This document shows, piece after piece, positions 41,201 to 49,800 of a stretch of 64,000 bases of DNA. Source of the DNA: Chitinophaga chungangae (lineage in GTDB: Bacteria > Bacteroidota > Bacteroidia > Chitinophagales > Chitinophagaceae). The stretch is taken from assembly GCF_017742215.1 (NCBI RefSeq), contig NZ_JAGHKP010000003.1, positions 988,308 through 1,052,307 on the forward strand. Reading direction: 5' to 3'. Within the stretch, counting starts at the first letter, position 1. Each line of letters opens with the position of its first letter. The notes under the pieces were generated by a model. That model did no database searches, was not told the DNA's origin, and saw only the letters and a program-made list of their open reading frames with translations. A program made the translations under genes and the position numbers.

Positions 41201-44200
41201 ATCGTTGCGCTGTTGCCGTTCGGCGTCAGCGTAGCGAAGCCGGGCAGGCCCTGTGCGCTCCAGGTTACGGTTTCACCGGCGTTGTTGTCTGTCGCGGTGA
41301 GGTTCAGCGCCTGGGTCGCGTTTTCAGCAACGGTCACGTTGGATACCGCTCCGATAACAGGGCTGTAGTTGTCGTTCACGGTCAGGTTGAATGATGTGGA
41401 CGCGCTGCCGCCGTTCTGATCGGCTACGGTAACGGTGATGTTGTTGTATACGCCTTCATGCGCCATCGTCGGGTTGAAGGTAAGGGTGGCTGTGCCAGCG
41501 GAAGTGCTGAATGTGCCGAATGCTGCAGGCACATTGGCAGACGTGATGGTCAGGTTGCCGCCGTCTGCATCGGTTGCGGTCAGGTTCAGAACCAGCTGGG
41601 TGCCGTAACGAACGGAACGGTTAGACAGCTGCGTGATCACCGGAACGTTGTTCAGCGTAGCGGTGCCGGCGGTATTGCTGAATGCTGAGCTGCCGCCTTC
41701 GTTTTTGGCGAGCACTTTATAGAAGTACTGCACGTTCGCGAACAGCGCGGTATCCGTAAAGCTGCCCTGTGCGGTGCCGTTGGCACCCACAGTGGTGAAC
41801 AGCCTGAAGTTGTTCGCGTCGTTTGCGGAGCGGTGGATCTCGAACGCGGTTTCAGTGGTCGAGTTATCCGCCCATGTCAGCTGGATCTGGCTGGAGCTGA
41901 GCGCCGTTGCCGCAAGGGTAGTGGGCGCCGGGGGAGCGGGAGGCATTGCCAGCGTGGTGGCTTGCGAATTTTTATTCGCGAACACGCTGTCGGGAATAAT
42001 GCGTTTGCTGATGCCCGGGCCTGCATAGCTGGCGGAAAGGGTTTCGCCACCGTTCTTTTCAAAGAAAGTAACGTAGAACGGATGTTTGCCCACTGCCAGG
42101 GTTTTGGTGCCTGACCTTTCGGTCGGGCCCTGCAGGTAGTCGTTGTTCACCACGCGGTCTGCTTCTGTGAAACCGCCCACATACAGCTTGCTGCCGTCGT
42201 CGGAAGTAGTGTAGAACGTGTAGGTGCCTGCTGTGGAAATATTAATGTACCCGCCAAACTTCAGGGCGAAATAATCGTCGCGGTCTCTTACGCCCAACGT
42301 AATGTTCGGCGTAACGCCGGTTTTGGTCGGGGTAAGCGTGCTGAAGTTGGGCAGTGCGCCGATGGAGGTCGGTACTGCGTACACGGAGTACTCAAGGCCG
42401 CCTGCTTCCGCGGCGCTGAAACCGGAAGGACCGTATTTGTTGATCGCCTGGATGCGGTAGTAGTAAGTGGTCTGCGCAGTCAGGTTGCTATCCAGGTAAG
42501 ACACTTTGTTCGCACCGGTGGTAGCTACAATGTTGTATTCGCCGGACTGGCTGTCTGCACGGTAGATCTCAAAGCCGCTTTCGTTGTTGCTGTTGTCGTT
42601 CCAGGTCAGCTGGATCTTGCTGTAAGATACCGTGGTGGCTTTGATGTTGGTTGGAGCAGCCGGAACAACGCCGCCGATACCGGAAATATCTTTAAAGTAT
42701 TCCGCGGGGATCAGCTGTTTGGTGCTGCCTACGCCGCTCGCTGTATTCCTCCAGTAAACGCCGCAGCTTTCGCCGCCGCCCTGCTCGAAGAATGCCACAG
42801 CGATCTTGTGCATACCGGCCGTGAGGTATTTGGTGCCTTCACGGTCTTGTGCGCCATGCAGGCCGTCGTTGTTCACGAGCGGCGTGGCAGCTGCATTGTA
42901 ATCGGTATCCAGCCACAGTTTGCTTCCGTCGTCAGAGTTGGTAACGAAGGTATAGTTGCCGGTTACGGGGATGCGGATCATGCCTTCCCAAACGATACCG
43001 AAGTTGTCGTTCTGGTTTTTAACGCTTACGTCCACGATCGGGGAGTTGCCGGTTTTAACAGGCGTGAGCAGGTTAAAGTCGGGCAGCGCAGACCATGTGC
43101 CGTTGTATACTTTGTAGTTCAGGCCGTTTGCAAGCGCTTTGGAGCTTACCTGGTTGCTTCTCGGGGAGATGTTGCCGGCAAGGTCGCGGGCTTTTACTAC
43201 GAAAGTATAGAGCGAATCTTTGTTCAGGTTGAATACGGTGAAGTCCGATTCGGTCGGGTCTACCGTGTAGGATTTGATACCGTTCACGAAGATGTCGTAT
43301 TTGAAGATGCCGACATCGTCGAAAGACGGTCCCCATGACAGGGACACGGAAGAAGCGGTAGTACCGGTGATGGTGAGGCCGGTCGGAGCGGTCGGCGGGT
43401 TCGCATCTACCTGCGTGGTAGCGGTGGCTTCGTTGCTCAGGCCTGATGCCGCGGTGGCATTTACCGCTCTCAGTACGTAAAAATATTTGGTATTGGGAGC
43501 CAGTCCTTCGTTAGTGAAGGAGGTAGCGTTAGGATCGGTGATTTTCACCAGCTCGTACGGGCCGCTTGCGGCGCCGCCACGATAGATCTCGTAGCCGGTT
43601 TCGTTGTACGGAGCGTTCGGGTTATCCGTCCAGTCGAGGGTGATGGCAGTTTTTGATATAGCCGTCGCCGTGAGACCGGATGCGGGAGCCGGCGCGTTGG
43701 GGCCGTTCGCGGGGATCACGGTGAAGGGGGCAGACCATGCGCTGGAGCAGCCGAACTGCTCGGTCACTCTTGCCTGGTATTGGCCGGTGGTGGTGGCGGT
43801 GAGTGTTCTGCTGGTGCCGAGTACTTCGGTAGAACCTACCTTCTGCCAGGTGTAAGAAGTATATCCTTCCGGCAGCGACAGCGTTACATAGTTTTTGCCA
43901 TCGGCGGCGGGCAGCACTTTACTCATCAGGCCTTCAATGCTGATAGGCGGAGTTTGCGTAGCTGCTTTTTCTTTTACGACTACGGGTTTGGGAGACCAGG
44001 GAGACCATTCCGTGCCTCTTTTGATCCTTGCATCGTAGGTGCCGTAAGAAGTAACCGTGTATTCGTTGGAGTTAGCGCCTGGGATCACCACGCCGTCTTT
44101 CCTCCATTCGTAACCATCGAAGCCGGCGGTGAGGCCGAGCACCACGTTTACGGTTTCGCCGGGGCAAAACTCGTTATGGCCGTTGCGCGGCCAGGGGTTG

Positions 44201-45045
44201 GCTTTATGCTGCGCAACCAGGAAAGGCCAGAAGCCTGCATCATCCCATGCATTGTTCCAGATACCGTGACCGCCGTTGGGGTATAGCGTCTGTTTTGCGT
44301 TAGCGCCGATAGCCAGCGCTGCGTCTACTACAGCCTGGGTGGTGTTGGGGTGGGGGTTGTTGTCCAGCCCGCCCTGGAAGATCCACATGGGGATATAACG
44401 GAAAACATTTACCTGGTCGCGGTATGCGATAGAGCAACCGCTGATAGGCAGGAAACCGGCGATCATTTTGGGATAACGGAACATGAACTCCCATGTTTCG
44501 GTACCGCCGGCGGAGAGGCCGTTTACAAAGATCCTGTTCTCGTCGAGCTTGTTGTTGGCGATCAGCTCGTCCAGGATCTGTTTGATAAAATCATACTGGG
44601 GATTACCAAAAAAACCGGAAGTGCTCTGCGGAACAAGAATAAACCCGTCGAACTTACCGTTGTCTACAGCTGCGCAGAATTTGCCGCCGCCGTGGTAAAG
44701 GGAATACTCGTTGTCGTAGATGCCACCGGATTCGCCACGACCGTGCAGGAAGATCATGAGGGGATATTTTTTCCCGTCACTTACGCCCTGTACATAGGTT
44801 TTAGGGAATTTCAAACGGAAGGGCATCCCGCTCAGGTAATAAGCCTTGTAGGAATCCTTGTTTGAAAAGTTCACTGCGCTTCGGGGGGTTCTAACCCACT
44901 TTGCAATAGTGCCCCAAGCCGGGGTAGCAGGGGGATTGTTGGGGTCATAGTTAACTACATTATCCCCTGAATTGAATATCTGCGCAAGGCCGTCGTGGAA
45001 AAAGCCAAGGCAGAATAAAAGGAGAAATAAGTAAAGTTTACGCAT
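38290..45045 (-). CDS. Giant T9SS-exported esterase / FN3 / PA14-like / malectin-like repeat protein
   Basis: A 2251-residue secreted or surface protein. Signal peptide 1-21 (GLA-Q). Residues about 60-290 are an alpha/beta-hydrolase esterase with a triad S178 (NGLSAGG), D228 (FQGGLD) and H260 (NGGHG). Two Ig-like modules follow (to about 450), then six FN3 modules (starting near 452, 550, 794, 1039, 1500 and 1869), two PA14-like modules (about 640-786 and 884-1024, each with TSDDGSKL or NSDDGSKL), three cadherin/Ig-like modules (about 1132-1320 and 1599-1690), and three copies of a malectin-like module (about 1324-1497, 1696-1866 and 1961-2136). It ends in a T9SS sorting domain beginning AYPNPFVS. 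It has its own promoter and terminator between the two exopolysaccharide operons. The carbohydrate-binding layout suggests an enzyme tethered to the polymer; the substrate is unknown. Confidence 0.87.
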   Translation of the reverse strand: MRKLYLFLLLFCLGFFHDGLAQIFNSGDNVVNYDPNNPPATPAWGTIAKWVRTPRSAVNFSNKDSYKAYYLSGMPFRLKFPKTYVQGVSDGKKYPLMIFLHGRGESGGIYDNEYSLYHGGGKFCAAVDNGKFDGFILVPQSTSGFFGNPQYDFIKQILDELIANNKLDENRIFVNGLSAGGTETWEFMFRYPKMIAGFLPISGCSIAYRDQVNVFRYIPMWIFQGGLDNNPHPNTTQAVVDAALAIGANAKQTLYPNGGHGIWNNAWDDAGFWPFLVAQHKANPWPRNGHNEFCPGETVNVVLGLTAGFDGYEWRKDGVVIPGANSNEYTVTSYGTYDARIKRGTEWSPWSPKPVVVKEKAATQTPPISIEGLMSKVLPAADGKNYVTLSLPEGYTSYTWQKVGSTEVLGTSRTLTATTTGQYQARVTEQFGCSSAWSAPFTVIPANGPNAPAPASGLTATAISKTAITLDWTDNPNAPYNETGYEIYRGGAASGPYELVKITDPNATSFTNEGLAPNTKYFYVLRAVNATAASGLSNEATATTQVDANPPTAPTGLTITGTTASSVSLSWGPSFDDVGIFKYDIFVNGIKSYTVDPTESDFTVFNLNKDSLYTFVVKARDLAGNISPRSNQVSSKALANGLNYKVYNGTWSALPDFNLLTPVKTGNSPIVDVSVKNQNDNFGIVWEGMIRIPVTGNYTFVTNSDDGSKLWLDTDYNAAATPLVNNDGLHGAQDREGTKYLTAGMHKIAVAFFEQGGGESCGVYWRNTASGVGSTKQLIPAEYFKDISGIGGVVPAAPTNIKATTVSYSKIQLTWNDNSNNESGFEIYRADSQSGEYNIVATTGANKVSYLDSNLTAQTTYYYRIQAINKYGPSGFSAAEAGGLEYSVYAVPTSIGALPNFSTLTPTKTGVTPNITLGVRDRDDYFALKFGGYINISTAGTYTFYTTSDDGSKLYVGGFTEADRVVNNDYLQGPTERSGTKTLAVGKHPFYVTFFEKNGGETLSASYAGPGISKRIIPDSVFANKNSQATTLAMPPAPPAPTTLAATALSSSQIQLTWADNSTTETAFEIHRSANDANNFRLFTTVGANGTAQGSFTDTALFANVQYFYKVLAKNEGGSSAFSNTAGTATLNNVPVITQLSNRSVRYGTQLVLNLTATDADGGNLTITSANVPAAFGTFSTSAGTATLTFNPTMAHEGVYNNITVTVADQNGGSASTSFNLTVNDNYSPVIGAVSNVTVAENATQALNLTATDNNAGETVTWSAQGLPGFATLTPNGNSATINVAPTFIDAGTYNVTLEANDGRGGIDTKTFTITVNDVNPSRTIYVNFTDGSYPAPAPWNNTNKQPVANDLFANLKDHNNVATTVGISIVSAWQALGNGSNYFGTTTGNNSGVYPDNVMKTAYWSDTREQTFKLVGLSTTSKYSLTFFGARGDVSDNRMTNYTVGATTVSLQSANNKTNTVSINNISPDANNEIVVKLKNGTGSVYSYINALVIQVSYDDGNAPAKPANLALASTSNGVNVTWKDVAFNETAYEVYRSATTAAGPFTLLNPAGGNANATSYLDTSAKANKQYFYAIRATNDHGASAYTDTLSIQTGNNNPKLDSIADVTIKNNETFSINLLAKDDAGDIITLKSTNLPSFAHLTDNGDGTGTLSITPSAGDVGRYANVNVVATDNQGGSSTRTFTIQIRDKNITSVYVNFNQSPSADAPWNNFNSYPGANAAIANLADETGALSGIRIQLLDGFTGTNAVGATTGNNSGVYPDNVIATNYYTSEATARRIRLSNLPTNYRYNITFFNSRQGNDNKNTVFTVGAQSVTLNAANNSTNTAKINGIAADASGNIEFTVHKATGAQYGYINAIVLQYYLDDGTPLAPADAKAQAKSKTSIQLNWMDNSNNETGFEIYRSTDNATFTLRGTVGNNVTTFTDNGLAVDSRYYYKVRALKNAVQSDFSNVASAATFRNAVYINMNVFNPAGAPWNNTNNPPAQGLEFPNLKDDNNDNTGMTMVIQKAFTGDNPFGMNTGNNSGIYPDNVISSTYWVDAGQTAELKIKGLNLAKKYNFVFFASRDGSGDRTTNYTIGTTTVSLNAAFNINNTTQINDVSPDQNGEVVISVTNGGASIYGYIGALVIQSYTPEAGEIDPSLLMAKGGLTNAVTTAGATDFEVTRAYPNPFVSTVNLDVTSNGKSNNNVLINVSDVSGRVLYTKMLGKLPAGNHRVTLDLGGESIPSGMLVLSLVDGNNTVKTVKLVKSK

Positions 45046-45205
45046 ATGGTAAGTGTTTCAGTTATAAACCGATTTTTGCTTACCCAGCAACGAATTGAAA
45101 AGATTTTATTCCACTCAATGCTGAGTGGCTTTTCATGAGAGGATGGTCAAAAATAAATGTGTGCAGGCTTTAAACGAGGATAAGGTTGGGGTATATTTCA
45201 GGATG

Positions 45206-45235
45206 TAAAAGTAGATAATTTTTTGGATCGTACAA
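45206..45235 (-). promoter_or_regulatory. Promoter of the 2251-residue protein gene
   Basis: On the minus strand TTG (45233-45235) is followed after exactly 19 bases by TACTTTTA (45206-45213), an excellent match to the Bacteroidota TTG-N19-TAnnTTTG promoter apart from the last base. Transcription would begin near 45200, giving a leader of about 155 bases. The leader contains a CCACTCA/TGAGTGG hairpin (45111-45128). Confidence 0.6.
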
Positions 45236-45279
45236 CTATTTTTAGGCAATTAACAAATAATTTAAATATATAGCGCAGA

Positions 45280-46467
45280 CTAAGCCTCCTTCACGGTTAC
45301 AGCCACGCTTCGTTTTCTCGGCCCGTGCAGGTAGTTGCCGATGATCGTATACCGTACCAGCCAGTGATAGCTCAAAAGCCCCGCGGCCAGGGCAATCGCA
45401 ATGCTGATAAAAAATTTCCCCGGGCCCCATAACGGCATTGTTCCCAGCCAGGGTTCCACCGCGTTCAAAATACCCACATGCACCAGGTAGATCCAGTACG
45501 AAGAATCCGACAGGTAACGGAATGCCGGCTTCTCGGCATTCACCCACCGCAGAAATACGCCCATAATGCCCGCTACCAGCAGCACCGTGGCCGCGGTGGC
45601 CAGTACTTTGATCACGACAACCGGCGTATGCAGATGCGCGGCGGCTTCCGTCAATCCCAGGTATACAGCAATGGCGGCGCCGGCGAATGCAAGCGGCAGC
45701 GCGTATTTTTTCAGCAGCGGGAAATAGGTTTTCATGTCCGCATGCAGCACCCAGCCCGCGTAAAAGAACAGCCCGTAATACAACAGGTATTCGATCTTCG
45801 GCACCAGTCCCGGCGCATATTGAATGAACGGCGTATTAAAAAGCAGCAGCGTTAAAAAAGACAACACTGCCAGCAACAGCAGTGCCGCCGCGGGTTTCAT
45901 GCGGAACATCACGAAGTTGGCGATAACTTTATTTTTGCTGATCACGGGCCAGCACCATTTTACCATGGCGAGCCCCGCGAGGTACATCAGCATCAGGTAA
46001 TACAGGAACCACAGGTGCAGCGGCCCGCGCCAGATAATAATATCCCTGAAAATAGCTGCAGCATCGGCGCCGGTAAAATGCGCGCCGCCGTCTGTTACGC
46101 GGTTGTAAACACCCGGCAGGTAAGTTAAAGGGAGGATCACGATCAGCCCGGCGATAAACGGAATGAGAATGCGCTGCGTCCGGTGTCTCAGGAAAGGGCG
46201 GGCGCCGATCTTCAGGTACAGCAGCCGGAAAAAGAAACCTGCGATCAGGTAAAACAGCTGCATCCTGAAGATATGTATCAGGAAATAAGTAAGGTCAAAC
46301 GCAATGTTGCTATATGCCGGGTCGTGGTAAAAACCCGGGAAATCCTTTACGGTAAAGGGCATGGCGGCATGCAGGGCAATGCCGAGGAACATGGCGAGCG
46401 CCCTGAGCGCGTCCATGCTGTATATGCGGGCCTGGTTGCCGGACGGGCCGGAAGGAGTTTGTGTCAT
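45280..46467 (-). CDS. Acyltransferase 3 / OpgC-like membrane protein, EPS locus copy 3
   Basis: A 395-residue integral membrane acyltransferase with about ten transmembrane segments. The ATG at 46467 overlaps the preceding glycosyltransferase stop (ATGA), and the frame upstream of it is not needed. The N-terminus has RIYSMDALRALAMFLGIALHAAMP with the conserved histidine (H33), then LFYLIAGFFFRLLY and GPLHLWFLYYLMLMY, closer to the glucan-modifying OpgC/MdoC branch than the other two acyltransferases here. It forms a two-gene unit with the glycosyltransferase and would add an acyl group (succinyl in OpgC itself) to a glycan. Confidence 0.84.
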   Translation of the reverse strand: MTQTPSGPSGNQARIYSMDALRALAMFLGIALHAAMPFTVKDFPGFYHDPAYSNIAFDLTYFLIHIFRMQLFYLIAGFFFRLLYLKIGARPFLRHRTQRILIPFIAGLIVILPLTYLPGVYNRVTDGGAHFTGADAAAIFRDIIIWRGPLHLWFLYYLMLMYLAGLAMVKWCWPVISKNKVIANFVMFRMKPAAALLLLAVLSFLTLLLFNTPFIQYAPGLVPKIEYLLYYGLFFYAGWVLHADMKTYFPLLKKYALPLAFAGAAIAVYLGLTEAAAHLHTPVVVIKVLATAATVLLVAGIMGVFLRWVNAEKPAFRYLSDSSYWIYLVHVGILNAVEPWLGTMPLWGPGKFFISIAIALAAGLLSYHWLVRYTIIGNYLHGPRKRSVAVTVKEA

Positions 46468-47651
46468 ATGCTTCGGGTGGCGGGCGTTCTTGCTGCTTTC
46501 GCCCAAACAGACGATTGCGTTTTCGTGATGTAACGGTAAAAGCCGTGGAACACCGCCAGGTTCATGAATGTAAAATAAAACGGGACGTACAGCAGTTTTA
46601 CTTTCTTTTCGCGCAGCGCCATGGCGTAACCCAGTGCGGAAGCGGCATAGAAGCCGGTCTGCAACAACAGCAGCAGGGTATAAAAACCGCCTGCCTGCTG
46701 CAGCACCAGCACAATGTTGGCAACCAGCGCCAGCACGAGGCTGAGCGGCGCCAGCGTCCAGCGGAGCACGCGGTGGCCGATGTATTGAAAAGAAAGTATG
46801 CCGTAACGGAAAATATTCAATAGGGGAGAAAGCATCACGATGGACTGGAAACCGCCCGCCGAGATGCGCACCTTTCTTTTATATTCTTCCCTGATAGACG
46901 CCGAAGGCGCTTCCATCGCATATGCGCCGGGCTCGTACGCGATGCGGTAACCTTTCATGTTGGCGCGCAGGGAGATCACAAAATCGTCCAGGATCACTTC
47001 GGGCTCTACCGGGCTGTACAGTTCCCTGCGGATGGAGAACAGCTCCCCGGCCGCGCCCACTACGGAATACAGCGCGGCGTCCAGCCGTTTGAGCGCGGAT
47101 TCGTATTTCCAGTATACGCCTTCCGTGCTTTCCGCGCCGTTGCCGTCTGCGGCGATCACTTTCTTTTCGCCCGCCACGCCGCCGGTAAGCGGGTCGCCGT
47201 AATGCCGGGCGATATTAATAATAGCATCGCGGTTGAGCAGGGTATTGGCGTCGCAGAAAATTACGACCGGGGCGGTCACTTCTTCCATCGCCCGGTTGAG
47301 CGCCGCGGTTTTCCCGCGGCGGAACGGTTCGTGCATGAGGTGAACGGCGGGGTATTCGCGGACGACGTCCGGCGTGCCGTCGGTGGAACCGTCTGTTATA
47401 AATATAATATGCAGCAGTTCCGGCGGGTAATCCAGCGCCAGGGTATTTTCGATCTTTTCACGGATCACCGGCGCCTCGTTGTATGCCGCGATAATCAGCG
47501 CTACGGGCGGGATGAAAGGAGCGGCGGGCTGCTGCGGGCCGGCGAACAAACGTTTGATCTTCACCAGCGCCCACAGGAGGATGCCATATCCTATGTAGCT
47601 GAAAAAGAGGATAAATAAACCGGAAAATAATATGATCTTGGTAATGCTCAT
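46464..47651 (-). CDS. Membrane glycosyltransferase family 2
   Basis: A 395-residue GT-A glycosyltransferase with one N-terminal transmembrane helix and three or four C-terminal ones, a layout typical of processive or membrane-bound GT2 enzymes. The ATG at 47651 (SITKIILFSGLFILF) is preferred; the frame opens 39 bases earlier. Motifs are LIIAAYNEAPVI, the FITDGSTDGT loop, VIFCDANTLL (the DxD equivalent, here DAN) and ILDDFVISLR. The basic QxxRW-type motif is replaced by YKRKVRISAGG. It is translationally coupled to the acyltransferase and sits between the giant esterase gene and the plus-strand operon. Confidence 0.85.
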   Translation of the reverse strand: MSITKIILFSGLFILFFSYIGYGILLWALVKIKRLFAGPQQPAAPFIPPVALIIAAYNEAPVIREKIENTLALDYPPELLHIIFITDGSTDGTPDVVREYPAVHLMHEPFRRGKTAALNRAMEEVTAPVVIFCDANTLLNRDAIINIARHYGDPLTGGVAGEKKVIAADGNGAESTEGVYWKYESALKRLDAALYSVVGAAGELFSIRRELYSPVEPEVILDDFVISLRANMKGYRIAYEPGAYAMEAPSASIREEYKRKVRISAGGFQSIVMLSPLLNIFRYGILSFQYIGHRVLRWTLAPLSLVLALVANIVLVLQQAGGFYTLLLLLQTGFYAASALGYAMALREKKVKLLYVPFYFTFMNLAVFHGFYRYITKTQSSVWAKAARTPATRSI

Positions 47652-48187
47652 GTAAGGCAGGGGTAAATCAGGCGGCAAGTTAAAAAACAATTTTGAAACG
47701 GAATTTTAAAACGGCAGCCTTCAGGAATGGTTTCCCGGCCGTTTACGAATGATATTACACCATTCACCCGGAAAATGTGCGCACTTGCCAAATTCAGGTA
47801 TTAGAAATAAATATTTATTATACTTTTACATCCGGTTAGACACTTTAAAGGGATTTAATACCAGAATTAACACCGGGCACGTACTGAAAAATAATTTTTC
47901 TTGCGCCGTTCAAAAAAATTCAATTAAATTTACCTCGTTTTTAACCAAGACCTCATTAGCCATCTCCTCTGAAATTCTTCATTAACTATTACCTGGTTTG
48001 CTGACTGACTGACTTCGTTTGGCTTTTTTTTTGCCTTCCGGTCACAAAGCATACCTCCATTTTCGACCTATCCCCTGGAAAATCAAAGATGACCGTTAAC
48101 CGCTTGCGCATCTTAAAAAAAACAACAAAAGATGTTCGCGGCAATGGTGAAAAAGTTAGTCTTTAATTTTCTAAACATAAGAGAACG
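47652..48187. other. AT-rich 536-base divergent spacer, regulatory region of the plus-strand EPS operon
   Basis: No convincing gene is present. The stretch is much more AT-rich than its neighbours. Candidate plus-strand promoter elements are TACTTTTA (47821-47828) in a context resembling the giant gene's promoter, and TTG (47901) with TAAATTTA (47925-47932) at 21-base spacing. An AAGATG/CATCTT stem followed by an A run lies near 48087-48117 and a CTGA-type triplet repeat near 48000. The response-regulator gene may therefore have a leader of several hundred bases, but no riboswitch consensus was recognised. Confidence 0.4.
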
Positions 48188-48571
48188 ATGAAGAAATTAG
48201 TACTTGTAGTAGATGATAGTCCCGCATTGAGAATGTTACTGGAAGCGATGTTAAAGCAGCAATACAAGGTAGTGGCTGCGGGAGACGGATTGAGTGCTCT
48301 GATGTGGTTGAATAATGGAAATACGCCTGATCTGATCATCACAGATATACAAATGCCCCAAATGGATGGTTGGGAACTGACCGGCATCCTGAACGACAAT
48401 CCGCTGTACAACGACATCCCCGTGATGGTATTGACCGGCACCCGTGTAGACAACCTGACGATGGTTCCCTCTAACGTCGTAAATGTTATTCAGAAACCGT
48501 TCGACCCTACTCATCTTGTGAACTTGGTAGATGTGCAATTAAATTCAACACCTATTGAAGCGATGTCCTGA
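48188..48571 (+). CDS. Single-domain response regulator (CheY-like)
   Basis: A 127-residue receiver domain with no output domain. All key residues are present: the acidic pair D9-D10 (VVDDSP), phosphoacceptor D53 (ITDIQMP), T83 (VLTGT) and K103 (IQKPF). It must signal through protein contact. It is the first gene of the plus-strand exopolysaccharide operon, 48 bases before a sugar transferase that itself carries a receiver-like domain with the phosphoacceptor changed. No histidine kinase is encoded in the window. A role in switching polymer initiation is inference from this context. Confidence 0.9.
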   Translation: MKKLVLVVDDSPALRMLLEAMLKQQYKVVAAGDGLSALMWLNNGNTPDLIITDIQMPQMDGWELTGILNDNPLYNDIPVMVLTGTRVDNLTMVPSNVVNVIQKPFDPTHLVNLVDVQLNSTPIEAMS

Positions 48572-48619
48572 CCCCGCGGTCTCGACGGCGCAATTTAAGA
48601 ACCCATAAATCGAATCGGC

Positions 48620-49747
48620 ATGATGTCAATTTTAACAGTACCTGTACCAGATTCGCAAAAAATTGGACCCCGAATCATTAACATCTCGAGAAGCGCAACA
48701 CAATCGTACATTCTTTGTATCGGCAATAGTGCGTTCCTGCACGAAGTGGCCGACCAGAGTGAAGAGAGGATGCTGACTGCTCAAACTTATCAGGCTGCCC
48801 GCATTATATTAATGGAGCAGCTGATGCTGGGTCTCAGGCCCGCTTTCGTGATCTGCAACATGACCGCAGGCATGGAAGCAAAAACATACCTGGCGCTGAT
48901 CCGCAGTTTCAACGAGCTGCAGGACACGCCGTTTATGGTATATGTGGAAACGCTGGATGTGAGTAAAAAACAACAGCTGAGAACCATGGGCGGGATCGAT
49001 CATGTGTTTACGGCGGGTTTCAGCGCCGATGATTTCCTGGACAGGGTGAAGTCTGTTAAAAGAGTGAAGGAGCTGGTAAAAAGCAACCGCCCGAAAAAAG
49101 TGCATTCCCGCAACCTGGGCAGCATGGTAAACTATTGCCTGAAAAGAACGCTGGACATTTCGATCGCCGCGACCGGCCTGCTGCTCGCAAGCCCGGTATT
49201 GATCGGCATCGCCGTAGGCATCAAACTTGAAAGCCGCGGCCCGGTATTTTATATTTCAAAACGGGCCGGCCAGGGTTACAGGATCTTCAAATTCTATAAG
49301 TTCCGTACCATGGTAGCGGAGGCAGATAAACAGGTGAGCCAGCTGAGCCACCTCAACCAATACGATGCCAACGCCGCCGGCCCCGTGTTCTTTAAAGTGA
49401 GCAACGATCCGCGGGTAACGCGTTTCGGCGCATTCCTCCGCAATACCAGCCTCGACGAGATCCCGCAGCTATTGAACGTGATCCTTGGCGATATGTCGCT
49501 GGTAGGCAACCGCCCGCTGCCGCTGTACGAAGCCAAATCGCTCACCACCGATTCGTATGCCGGCCGCTTCCTCGCGCCCGCAGGCCTTACCGGCCTCTGG
49601 CAGATCAAAAAAAGAGGCAGCAAGGAAATGAGCGTAGACGAACGTATTAAACTGGATATCGAATATGCAGAGAAACATTCCGTGATGTACGATATGTGGA
49701 TACTGGCGAATACGCCGAATGCCCTGTTGCAGAAAGACAATGTATAG
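48620..49747 (+). CDS. Initiating sugar transferase fused to a degenerate receiver-like domain
   Basis: A 375-residue protein. The C-terminal part (about 170-375) is a bacterial sugar transferase (WbaP/PglC-type phosphoglycosyl transferase) that moves a sugar phosphate from a UDP-sugar to undecaprenyl phosphate. It has the membrane-anchoring segment after LKRTLDISIAATGLLL, then FKFYKFRTMVAEAD, SLDEIPQLLNVILGD and SLVGNRPLP. In place of the usual transmembrane N-terminus, residues about 28-150 follow a receiver-domain pattern: PAFVICNMTAG (N80 at the phosphoacceptor position), TPFMVYVETLD, and DHVFTAGFSADDFLDRV, where the conserved lysine is missing. It would act at the inner membrane as the first step of the repeat unit. 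The receiver reading is pattern-based inference. Confidence 0.87.
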   Translation: MMSILTVPVPDSQKIGPRIINISRSATQSYILCIGNSAFLHEVADQSEERMLTAQTYQAARIILMEQLMLGLRPAFVICNMTAGMEAKTYLALIRSFNELQDTPFMVYVETLDVSKKQQLRTMGGIDHVFTAGFSADDFLDRVKSVKRVKELVKSNRPKKVHSRNLGSMVNYCLKRTLDISIAATGLLLASPVLIGIAVGIKLESRGPVFYISKRAGQGYRIFKFYKFRTMVAEADKQVSQLSHLNQYDANAAGPVFFKVSNDPRVTRFGAFLRNTSLDEIPQLLNVILGDMSLVGNRPLPLYEAKSLTTDSYAGRFLAPAGLTGLWQIKKRGSKEMSVDERIKLDIEYAEKHSVMYDMWILANTPNALLQKDNV

Positions 49748-49800
49748 TCGTATAGATGATTGTTAGCCGTCAGAAAAGATTTAATTTATAACCGAGTACA

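Noticed and set aside
47749..47985. A 78-codon open frame in the AT-rich spacer before the response regulator
   Set aside because: It is low in complexity, has no ribosome-binding site, and overlaps candidate promoter elements.
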